Source: Streptomyces sp. NRRL WC-3605
Lineage (GTDB): Bacteria > Actinomycetota > Actinomycetes > Streptomycetales > Streptomycetaceae
Reading direction: 5' to 3'
Assembly: GCF_001509795.1 (NCBI RefSeq)
Contig: NZ_LLZN01000051.1
Location: 35,808 to 99,807 of the forward strand
Length of the DNA stretch: 64,000 nt
Shown here: positions 57,846 to 64,000 of the stretch, piece by piece
Layout of the letters: the number at the start of each line of letters is the position of its first letter
Numbering within the stretch: position 1 is the first letter of the stretch
The notes under the pieces: generated by a model
Database searches by the model: none
What the model was told of the DNA's origin: nothing
Seen by the model: only the letters and a program-made list of their open reading frames with translations
Position numbers and translations under genes: made by a program

Positions 57846-58451
57846 ATGTCGGAGCTATTGGTCGATTTCATCACTTCTCTCGACGGCTACGCGTCCGGTG
57901 AGGGGTGGCCCGGTTTCTGGGGTCTGGAGGGCCCGGAGTACCTCGGATGGCTGGGGGAGCAGCCGAAGGTCACGTACTTGATGGGGGCGAATACCTACCG
58001 CTTGATGTCAGGGTTCGCGGCAGGGGAGGTTCCAGCAGGCCAGGACGACTTCAGGCCCGAGGAAGAGGCATCCGTCGACGAGCTGACGCAGGCGCCGAAG
58101 GTGGTGTTCTCCTCCTCTCTGGAAGATCCACTGACGTGGGCGAACTCCACGCTCGTCCGTGGTGACGCGGTCGAGGCGGTGCGTGCCCTGAAGGCGGAGG
58201 GCTCGGGACTGCTGAGCACGATCGGCAGCCTCAGCCTGTCCCGGTCGTTGCTGCAGGCAGGACTCGTGGACCGTTTCCGGGTGGTGATGTTCCCGGTGAT
58301 CACCGGGGCCACGGGCGAAGAACGCATCTACGACGGCTATCCGGACGTCGCCCTGGAGATGATCGACCACCGCACCTTCGACGGCCGTACCCAGCTGGTC
58401 GAGTACAAGCCGCGCGTGCTCGAGCATCCGCCGCTCGGCGTCCCTGGGTGA
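57846..58451 (+). CDS. RibD/DHFR-family reductase D
   Basis: A 201-residue RibD/DHFR-like reductase. LLVDFITSLDGYASGEGW opens; TYLMGANTYRLMSGF and GLLSTIGSLSLSRSLLQAGLVD follow, with the last as NADPH loop; FRVVMFPVITGATGEERIYDG closes. It is the fourth such gene in the window. ATG 57846 with AAAGGACACTGTC upstream. Divergent from the EF-Tu-like protein gene. Confidence 0.88.
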   Translation: MSELLVDFITSLDGYASGEGWPGFWGLEGPEYLGWLGEQPKVTYLMGANTYRLMSGFAAGEVPAGQDDFRPEEEASVDELTQAPKVVFSSSLEDPLTWANSTLVRGDAVEAVRALKAEGSGLLSTIGSLSLSRSLLQAGLVDRFRVVMFPVITGATGEERIYDGYPDVALEMIDHRTFDGRTQLVEYKPRVLEHPPLGVPG

Positions 58452-58895
58452 GGTCGCACGCTGAGCCGCCATCCCGGAAGCCCCCACCGTCGACCGTCCC
58501 TGGCGGAGGACTGCCAGTTGCTTTGGCCGTTTCGAGCCTTCAAGAGGGGCCGGTGCGGTGGTCGGCCGGGAAGGACCATTCATGCGACGCGTAGGTCCCT
58601 ACTCAACGGGGGGCCGGCCCCCGGACGCCCGCCCCGGCATGACTCACCAAGCCTCACATGACCACACCACACCGCACCGCCTCACATACCTGCTCGCAGT
58701 GGTCGTGGAGCGTGAGCACGCAGGGCTGGCGAGATCAGTGACGGTGACGACGACCGGGAGTCGGTGGAGACCACCGTCTGACCACTTCGCGGCCCGGCTC
58801 CTGAGCGGGCCTCTGCTCACCTCGCCCGCCCTGGGGGCACAGACCCGCTAGTCATGTCGTGGGCCGTGGCGCGTGGGGGACAGCGGCCGTCTCTT
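58452..58895. other. Intergenic region before the GntR operon
   Basis: About 440 bases with no supported gene; a Thr/Arg/Pro-rich frame (58558-58851) lacks motifs. Towards the end the sequence becomes AT-richer, leading into the operators. Confidence 0.55.
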
Positions 58896-58960
58896 CTTGT
58901 ATCGAGGGTTTGACACAAGTTTTCAGAGCAGGGCATCTTGTATCCATCACTTGGTACAAG
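58896..58960. promoter_or_regulatory. Two dyads (GntR operators) and promoter
   Basis: Dyad 1 (58896-58919): CTTGT, 14 bases, ACAAG, with TTGACA (58910-58915) inside as a -35. Dyad 2 (58937-58960): CTTGTA, 12 bases, TACAAG. Both begin CTTGTATC and are 41 bases apart. They precede the membrane protein-GntR operon, so the GntR factor probably binds here. Confidence 0.6.
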
Positions 58961-58980
58961 GTGCCTTGGGGGATCCTCAC

Positions 58981-59775
58981 GTGCTCGACACCGTCCCGCT
59001 CCAGACCCGGTTCCTCGACCACGCCGACCACTACGCCCGTTGGTCCGGCCTGGCGATCGGCATAGAGGTCGCACGGCAACTGCTCACGATCGAGAGCGGC
59101 GACATAACGACACCCCTCGTGCTGGCCGTCACCGCCTTCGGCCTGTGCGCGGTGGCGGGGGTCCTGATCGGTGACGCCCTGACACTGCGCCCGCAGGAAG
59201 CGGTCCGCACCGCCAGCCTCGCCCCACGCCTGGTGCGCGACCACGTGCCGCCACGTATGACGCCCCTGCTCCTGCTGGAAGCAGGCTCTCTTCTCGCACT
59301 GCTGGTCATGGGGGCTGTCACGGCATCCTCCAGCAGTGACCGGACAGGCGGGGCGGGGCGCGCCATGGAGGTCGTCTGCGACGGGGTGCGTTCCTCCGTC
59401 GGCCCCTGGCCCGGGCTGTACTACAGCGGCCCGATGTTCGGTGCCCTCGCGGTCGCAACCCCTGCCTGCGTCTGGGCGCTGCGCCGCATCGCCTTCGGAC
59501 CCGGCGACCACCAGCAGCGCCGCGACCGAGCCTGGGCCATCGTGGGAGCCTGGGGACTGCTGGTGTCGTGTCAGGTGCTGCTCGTCGTACTGACCTTTCT
59601 GGTCGCGCTCATCGACGGCCCCTGCGCGGGCCCGCTGGGCGCGGTCACCGTGATGGTGACCTGCCCCTTGGGAGTACTGAGCGTGTTCACGCTCGGATGG
59701 TCCCTGCTGACCGTGGTCGCGCCGCGGGCGGTCGACGACGGCGTGACAGGCGAGGGGAGTGGCGAGGATGAGTGA
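58981..59775 (+). CDS. Membrane protein co-transcribed with GntR
   Basis: A 264-residue membrane protein with six likely helices, including PLVLAVTAFGLCAVAGVLIGD, LLLLEAGSLLALLVMGAV, the FGALAVATPACVWAL segment, AWAIVGAWGLLVSCQVLLVVL and VTVMVTCPLGVLSVFTLGW. The N-terminal 25 residues and the C-terminal Gly/Glu tail are cytoplasmic. No transporter motif recognised. GTG 58981 has GGGGGA eight bases upstream. It overlaps the GntR gene by eight bases. Confidence 0.75.
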   Translation: MLDTVPLQTRFLDHADHYARWSGLAIGIEVARQLLTIESGDITTPLVLAVTAFGLCAVAGVLIGDALTLRPQEAVRTASLAPRLVRDHVPPRMTPLLLLEAGSLLALLVMGAVTASSSSDRTGGAGRAMEVVCDGVRSSVGPWPGLYYSGPMFGALAVATPACVWALRRIAFGPGDHQQRRDRAWAIVGAWGLLVSCQVLLVVLTFLVALIDGPCAGPLGAVTVMVTCPLGVLSVFTLGWSLLTVVAPRAVDDGVTGEGSGEDE

Positions 59776-60241
59776 CCCTGCCGTCCGCGTCGACACCACC
59801 AGCCAAGTACCGCCGTACGAGCAGATCCGCGCACAACTGGCCGCGCTCATCCGGACCGGCCGACTGGCCGAAGGTGACCGCCTGCCGACCGTCCGGCAAC
59901 TCGCCACCGACCTCGGTCTGGCACCCGGCACCGTGGCCCGTGCATACCGCGAGCTGGAAGCCGCGCACCTGATCCGGACTCGCCGCGGCGCGGGCACCCG
60001 GGTCGCCGAACTCCCTCCCGCACACGGGCACGATGTCCATCAACTCAACACGCTGGCCAGAGATTTCACCTCCGCGGCCCGTGCGCTCGGCGCCGGCACC
60101 GAGGACATCCTGTCGGCCGTCCGCAGCGCCCTGGACTCGGCGTCGGGACCTGCTGCGTCCCCGTATGGCGACGGATCGGGGAGAGTCAAGGCGACGGAGG
60201 CGTCGGCGACCGTCCAGGGTCTGGGGTTGCGCGGCCGGTAG
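59768..60241 (+). CDS. GntR-family regulator (YtrA type)
   Basis: A 157-residue GntR protein of the small YtrA subgroup. The winged helix is PPYEQIRAQLAALIRTGRLAEGDRLPTVRQLATDLGLAPGTVARAYRELEAAHLIRTRRGAGTRV (read in parts), with recognition helix APGTVARAYREL. A short C-terminal helix follows, without the large effector domain. YtrA proteins usually repress the membrane or ABC genes beside them; the overlapping membrane gene upstream and the dyads at 58896-58960 fit this. Confidence 0.9.
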   Translation: MSDPAVRVDTTSQVPPYEQIRAQLAALIRTGRLAEGDRLPTVRQLATDLGLAPGTVARAYRELEAAHLIRTRRGAGTRVAELPPAHGHDVHQLNTLARDFTSAARALGAGTEDILSAVRSALDSASGPAASPYGDGSGRVKATEASATVQGLGLRGR

Positions 60242-60344
60242 GCCGACGGCCACTGGAACGCTGAGCAAGGCACTCGCCCCGACGGGGCTTCAGGCTGTGC
60301 CCAGCGGAAAGCCTGACGGCCGCTGCACTGACCGGGGCGCGTGC

Positions 60345-61088
60345 TCAGGCGGTGGGGCGGGTGCCCGGGGTGTGGCCGAAGGTGCGGCGGAAGACGCTGA
60401 TGAAGGTGCTGGCGGATGACCAGCCGCAACGGTGGGCGACCGCGGTGACCGGGGTGTCGTCGGCCAGAAGGATCAGGGCGTGGTGGAGCCTGATCTGGGT
60501 GCGCCACTGCGGGTAGGTGAGGCCGAGGTCGTCGCGGAGGCGCCTGGAGAGGGTGCGGGCGCTGGCGCCGATCTGACGCCCGAGGTCGTCGAGGGAGCGG
60601 TTGTCGGCAGGGTCGCTGCGCAGGATGTCATGCAGTTCGCGGAGCAGGGGGTGGGTGGGGACCGGCAGTTGCAGGGGCTGTTCGGGGGAGAGGGCGAGCT
60701 GGTCGAGCATGACGGCGCGTAGGCGGTGGCGGGGCGGGGTGTCGTCGTCGGGATCGCGGGTGTAGGCGACGATGAGTTCGCGCAGCAGTGGGCTGACGGC
60801 GATGACGGCGGGTCTGTCCAGGCGGAGGGGGTTAGCGGCGGTGGGCAAGCCGACGAGGTGGAGGTCGAGGTCGCCGTGGGCCTGGTGCTGGTGGACCGTG
60901 CCTGCGGGGATCCAGAGTGCGCGGGTGGCGGGGGCGATCCAGGAGCCGGCGTCGGTGGTGACCGCGATGGTGCCGCGGCTGGCGTAGGCGATCTGGTGGT
61001 CGTCGTGGCGGTGCGCGTCGATCTCGCCGCCGGAAGCCAGGCGCTGAGTTCGGGTCGGCGCGGCAGGAGATCGGCGGGTTTTCTGCAT
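60345..61088 (-). CDS. AraC-family regulator (cupin type)
   Basis: A 247-residue AraC protein: N-terminal cupin-like ligand domain (HRHDDHQIAYASRGTIAVTT, PAGTVHQHQ) and C-terminal HTH_18 (LDDLGRQIGASARTLSRRLRDDLGLTYPQWR and VTAVAHRCGWSSASTFISVFRRTFGHTPG, read in parts). Divergent from the Fsr-like exporter, 45 bases away, which it presumably controls. ATG 61088 and GTG 61091 both possible; no purine-rich ribosome site. Confidence 0.9.
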   Translation of the reverse strand: MQKTRRSPAAPTRTQRLASGGEIDAHRHDDHQIAYASRGTIAVTTDAGSWIAPATRALWIPAGTVHQHQAHGDLDLHLVGLPTAANPLRLDRPAVIAVSPLLRELIVAYTRDPDDDTPPRHRLRAVMLDQLALSPEQPLQLPVPTHPLLRELHDILRSDPADNRSLDDLGRQIGASARTLSRRLRDDLGLTYPQWRTQIRLHHALILLADDTPVTAVAHRCGWSSASTFISVFRRTFGHTPGTRPTA

Positions 61089-61133
61089 CACGTGTCAATG
61101 TATCGAAAGCGCGACAGATGCGGTCCTTCCAGC

Positions 61134-62351
61134 ATGGGAGGAATGCGAAAGAACGCACCGATCCTGCTGCTTGCCGCGGGGCATGCCTGTGTCGACATCT
61201 ACCAGGGCGCCGTCGCGGCGTTGATTCCGTACTTCGTGGCCGAACGGGACTACACCTATGCGGTCGCCTCGGGCATCGTGCTGGCAGCGTCCCTGCTGTC
61301 GTCGCTGGCCCAGCCGTTGTTCGGAGTGCTCACCGACCGGTGGGCCATGCCGTGGCTGCTGCCGGTCAGCACTCTGTTGGGCGGGGCGGGCATCGCGCTC
61401 AGCGGCCTGAGCGGCTCCTACGGCATCACCTTGTTCTTCGTCGCCGCGTCCGGCATAGGCGTGTCCGCCTACCACCCGGAGTCCGCGCGCATGGCCCGGC
61501 AGGCGAGCCAGGGCAGCCACAGCGCGATGAGCTGGTTCTCCCTCGGCGGCAACATCGGCTTCGCGCTCGCCCCCCTCATGGTGTCGGCGACGATCGGGCA
61601 GGGTTCCCTGCACCTGACACCCGTCCTCGTCGTGCCCGCTCTCGCCGGCGCCTCGGTGTGCGTGCCGGTTCTGCGGATACTGGCCCGCCCTCAGACCGGC
61701 ACGACCACGACCCCGCAGACGCCGATTGCCGCGGACGACGTGGCCTCGTTCGTGAAGCTGTCCCTGGCGGTGGTCTTCCGCTCCATCGTCTTCACCGGCC
61801 TGAGCACCTTCATCGCCCTCTACGCCCAGCAGCGCATACCAGACAGCACCACCGCGGGCGCCGTGGCGCTGTCCCTGTTGTTCCTGGGCGGCGCTGTCGG
61901 CTCGGTCCTCGGCGGGGCCCTGGCCAACCGCTACGACCGCGTCCAGGTTTCCCGTTGGGCCTACCTGCTCTGCGTCCCCGCGGTCACCGGGCTGATCTAC
62001 GCGCCGGGTGCGGCCATGTTCTGCTTCGTGGCCCTCACGTCAGCCGCCCTGTACGTCCCCTTCTCCCTCCAAGTCACGCTCAGCCAGGACTACTTGCCCT
62101 CCCGCATCGGCACAGCCAGCGGCATCACCCTCGGACTCACGGTCAGTATCGGCGGCCTTTTCAGCCCTCTAGTGGGACGCCTCGCCGACACCACCACCCT
62201 CCGGACCGCCCTCACCCCGCTGATCGCCATGCCGGCCCTGAGCTGGCTCCTGTTCCGCGCCCTGCCCGAACCCACAACTCCCGGCACGCGGACCGCTACA
62301 CCTCCGCCCGTATCCACACGGCCAGATGCGCAGACAGAGACTGGCCGATGA
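61134..62351 (+). CDS. MFS exporter, fosmidomycin-resistance (Fsr)-like
   Basis: A 405-residue 12-helix MFS protein. ILLLAAGHACVDIYQGAVAALIPYF is the first helix pair start (Fsr signature, read in parts), GVLTDRWAMPWLL motif A, and SAYHPESARMARQAS the central Fsr block. The tail TTTLRTALTPLIAMPALSW ends the last helix; the C-terminus is Thr/Pro-rich. Relatives export fosmidomycin or similar; no evidence for substrate. ATG 61134 or 61143; the purine run GGGAGGA lies too close to the second. Confidence 0.88.
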   Translation: MGGMRKNAPILLLAAGHACVDIYQGAVAALIPYFVAERDYTYAVASGIVLAASLLSSLAQPLFGVLTDRWAMPWLLPVSTLLGGAGIALSGLSGSYGITLFFVAASGIGVSAYHPESARMARQASQGSHSAMSWFSLGGNIGFALAPLMVSATIGQGSLHLTPVLVVPALAGASVCVPVLRILARPQTGTTTTPQTPIAADDVASFVKLSLAVVFRSIVFTGLSTFIALYAQQRIPDSTTAGAVALSLLFLGGAVGSVLGGALANRYDRVQVSRWAYLLCVPAVTGLIYAPGAAMFCFVALTSAALYVPFSLQVTLSQDYLPSRIGTASGITLGLTVSIGGLFSPLVGRLADTTTLRTALTPLIAMPALSWLLFRALPEPTTPGTRTATPPPVSTRPDAQTETGR

Positions 62352-62708
62352 GCGCGGTCCGGCTGGCAGAACTGACGATGAGGCATCCGAGGACGCGTGG
62401 CTCGGCCACTCGATACGACAAGACCGGTTCCGGCCAGGCGGCCCGGAAGCCCTGAGGTGGGGCCCAAGCCAAAGGGGCGAAATTGGATGACCGCCTTACC
62501 CTTGCGACCCTGGGTCGGATTGAGCACAGTGACGGCGTCGTCGAGGTCCGCAACGTCGTGGATGTTCGTCCATGGTCAACTGTCCCGCACCCCCTGCACG
62601 ATCTGACGTTGCCACCGATGACGAGATCGAGACCGGGGACGTCCTCCGGTGCATCGTTCTCGAGATCGCGGAACTCATGTGCGCCGAAATCCCTCGGTCG
62701 GCGCCGCG
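62352..62708. other. Intergenic region with a dehydrogenase-like relic
   Basis: On the minus strand about 62465-62575 reads NIHDVADLDDAVTVLNPTQG then RKGKAVIQF, the C-terminal style of zinc-type dehydrogenases. No start or rest of gene is present. The remainder shows no gene. Confidence 0.35.
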
Positions 62709-62814
62709 CTAGTGCCGCATCAGGCAACGTTTGCCCTGCCTTGACGCGCGGGCCGACTCGCTCCGGTGCCAACGGGTGGTAACGGCGTATGTGAGGGCTC
62801 GGATAGGCTCAAGC

Positions 62815-63198
62815 ATGCGATCTCGAACAGGCGGCATGTGGTGGGGCACCACGATCGAAGCGCCGGACCCCAGCGGTTTGGCGAAGTTCTATGCCGAACT
62901 CCTCGATTGGCACATCGGGCACGAGGAACCGGGAACAGCCATCGTGGCCGCCTCACCGCAGGGACCGTTCTTCGTGTTCCAGCAGGCGGAGGGCTATCGG
63001 TCTCCGGTGTGGCCACCGGCCGACGGTGACCAGCGCCCGATGATGCACTTCGACTTCCAGGTCGGCGACTTGGACTCGGCGGTCGCTGAGGCGGTGGCCC
63101 TGGGCGCCACCATCGCAAAGTTCCAGCCGCGGGAAAACGTCCGGGTGCTCTTCGACCCGGCCGGCCATCCTTTCTGCCTGTGCCGCGACGATGAATAG
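62815..63198 (+). CDS. VOC-family (glyoxalase-like) cargo protein
   Basis: A 127-residue VOC protein inside the IS630-like element. MWWGTTIEAPDPSGLAKFYAELLDW is the first unit (read in parts), MMHFDFQVGDLDSAVAEAV the second (His ligand), and FDPAGHPFCLCRDD the last, with a DPAGHPFC turn typical of the antibiotic-resistance-like subgroup. Typical codons. ATG 62815 may be leaderless (TAGGCT five bases upstream). A cargo gene in this size of element is unusual. Confidence 0.85.
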   Translation: MRSRTGGMWWGTTIEAPDPSGLAKFYAELLDWHIGHEEPGTAIVAASPQGPFFVFQQAEGYRSPVWPPADGDQRPMMHFDFQVGDLDSAVAEAVALGATIAKFQPRENVRVLFDPAGHPFCLCRDDE

Positions 63199-63239
63199 AT
63201 CAGGCGACGTTCGCCCGGTCGACGACGGCGCGTAGGCGC

Positions 63240-63715
63240 CGGTCGTCGGCATGGCGGTTTCGCCAGATGATGTCGCCGCGGGCGGGCGAGCAGGCCGCGT
63301 AACGCCTCGCGACCGATGAGGATCACCCGGCCGTGGACTTTCCGCAGGTAGGCGGCGAGTTTGCGTAGCGACCAGCGGGTGAAGGGCTGGCCGAGTTTGG
63401 TGGGGTGAGTGGTGGCCGTCTGGACGACGAAGTCCTCGTCATCACGATTGAGCAGGCGGGGACGGCGTCCCGCCCATCGAGGGTCCAGACAGGTTAGGCC
63501 GATCTCGTTGAACCGGTGGATCACATCGCGCACGGTGTCCTCGTTCGCCTGGATACCAGCTGGGCGATCACCGGCACACGGTTCCCACGGGCCGAGGGCA
63601 GCAGCATCATCGCGCGCCGGTAGCCCACCGAGTTGGTGCTGCCCCGGCGCACGATCTGCTGCAGCTTCTGCCCCTCCTGGTCGGTCAGTCTGCGCACACG
63701 GACGGGCTCGGCCAC
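63240..63715 (-). pseudogene. IS630-type transposase, frameshifted and truncated
   Basis: Starting at GTG 63715: VAEPVRVRRLTDQEGQKLQQ and NSVGYRRAMMLLPSARGNRVPVIAQLV (read in parts) is the IS630 N-terminus. A frame change near 63553-63556 (two extra bases, TC on the coding strand) leads to IQANEDTVRDVIHRFNEIGL and the FTRWSLRKLAAYLRKVHGRV helix, then after RGLLAR the catalytic half with the DDE residues is absent. Nonfunctional. Confidence 0.8.
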
Positions 63716-63798
63716 TGCACCTCCAGCAGTCGGATCGGACGTCACCGCCCATCCAACCGCCCCGAACCCCAACCCGGCGAACCTTTGCGGTCAGAGCA

Positions 63799-64000
63799 CT
63801 AGCTGGTGCTGCAGGAGACTGTGGGCCAGGTCCAGGTTCCGTTGGTCTGGATGGTGGCGCCCCAGTTGTTGCCGTTGCCGTTCGGTTTCGCTACGAGCGT
63901 TTGTGCGTCGGGGTAGCTTGCGCTGATGTTCCAGGTGGCCAGGACCTTTTCGGGTGAGGGCACCTTCATCGTGACGGTCCAGTTGTTGGATCCGCTGACG
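63799..64000 (-). CDS. C-terminal end of a secreted carbohydrate-binding protein
   Basis: The last 66 codons of a minus-strand gene that continues past the window's right edge. It reads [40 protein letters not shown] and [27 protein letters not shown]: a beta-rich, Trp/Asn-rich carbohydrate-binding module recalling cellulose-binding domains of secreted Streptomyces glycoside hydrolases. The stop codon TAG lies inside the TA/TAG end of the IS630-like element, so the insertion stands at the very end of the gene. Enzyme part not seen. Confidence 0.65.
   Translation of the reverse strand, partial: VSGSNNWTVTMKVPSPEKVLATWNISASYPDAQTLVAKPNGNGNNWGATIQTNGTWTWPTVSCSTS

Larger units (their letters stand above)
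62710..63801. mobile_element. IS630-type element with VOC cargo gene
   Basis: The ends read TAGTGCCGCATCAGGCAACG (62710-62729, inward) and, on the other strand, TAGTGCTCTGACCGCAAAGG (from 63801 inward), similar terminal repeats sharing TAGTGC and the GCAA...TTxGCC core. Each end has a TA, the IS630/mariner target. Length about 1.1 kb is normal for IS630, but the inside has a 5' half of transposase with frame errors and a VOC gene. A third repeat-like sequence (ATCAGGCGACGTTCGCC, 63201-63217) follows the VOC stop. Confidence 0.6.

Noticed and set aside
58558..58851. 97-codon plus-strand frame
   Set aside because: No ribosome site, no motif, irregular third-base composition.
62465..62575. Independent dehydrogenase gene
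   Set aside because: Only the last 35 or so residues resemble a dehydrogenase; listed as a relic in the intergenic entry.
1..64000. Biosynthetic gene cluster spanning the window
   Set aside because: PhzF-like, monooxygenase, MppP-like and methyltransferase genes are scattered and separately regulated; no scaffold synthase (PKS, NRPS, terpene) is present.

Overview
The window is from a high-GC actinomycete, almost certainly Streptomyces or a close relative. Genes are densely packed with strong third-position GC, many start at GTG behind purine-rich ribosome binding sites, and the families are typical of the genus: S37 peptidase, I36 inhibitors, DUF6891, ABATE/CGNR regulators, ECF41 sigma factors, mycothiol-dependent isomerase-like enzymes and a tendamistat-type amylase inhibitor. 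No rRNA, tRNA, CRISPR array or core housekeeping operon was seen. Short one- to three-gene transcription units, many regulators with their own operators, and numerous gene relics suggest an accessory, chromosome-arm type region.

Layout. 1-9.4 kb: secreted S37 peptidase (cut by the window edge), PhzF-like isomerase, FAD monooxygenase with a repeated operator, fatty-acid desaturase, a DUF1772/TetR divergent pair with two matching palindromes, a 14-TM MFS exporter and small enzymes. 9.4-22.2 kb: stress/metabolic singletons, two tandem I36 inhibitors, a frameshifted hydrolase, DNA glycosylase, SDR, DUF6891, a phosphotransferase-like kinase, an SMI1 protein, a CGNR regulator with a 12-bp-arm operator facing a metallophosphoesterase, and a DUF389 membrane protein broken by one in-frame stop.

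22.5-30.3 kb: an orphan MppP-like PLP enzyme, then a three-gene minus-strand block of NLR type (TIR-NB-ARC-TPR, a small protein with a Gly/Val amyloid-like tail, NB-ARC-TPR), facing a MerR-methyltransferase fusion. 30.7-44.2 kb: three ECF41-type sigma factors, two of them next to the partner genes this group usually has (carboxymuconolactone decarboxylase, oxidoreductase). Between them lies the most surprising gene, at 41145-41903. Its product reads as two consecutive histone folds, the first like eukaryotic H2A and the second like H2B, with a proline/serine insertion in the second.

44-64 kb: several RibD/DHFR-like reductases, AraC, Nudix, LbH acetyltransferase, a cobalamin riboswitch over cbtB-cbtA with a divergent phosphatase-fold gene, MarR/MBL and GntR/membrane-protein units with clear operators, a tendamistat-like inhibitor, an Fsr-like exporter, and finally an IS630-type element whose transposase is decayed and which encloses a VOC gene. 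It abuts the end of a carbohydrate-binding protein that runs off the window.

All assignments come from reading the sequence and recalling family motifs; no database search was run.
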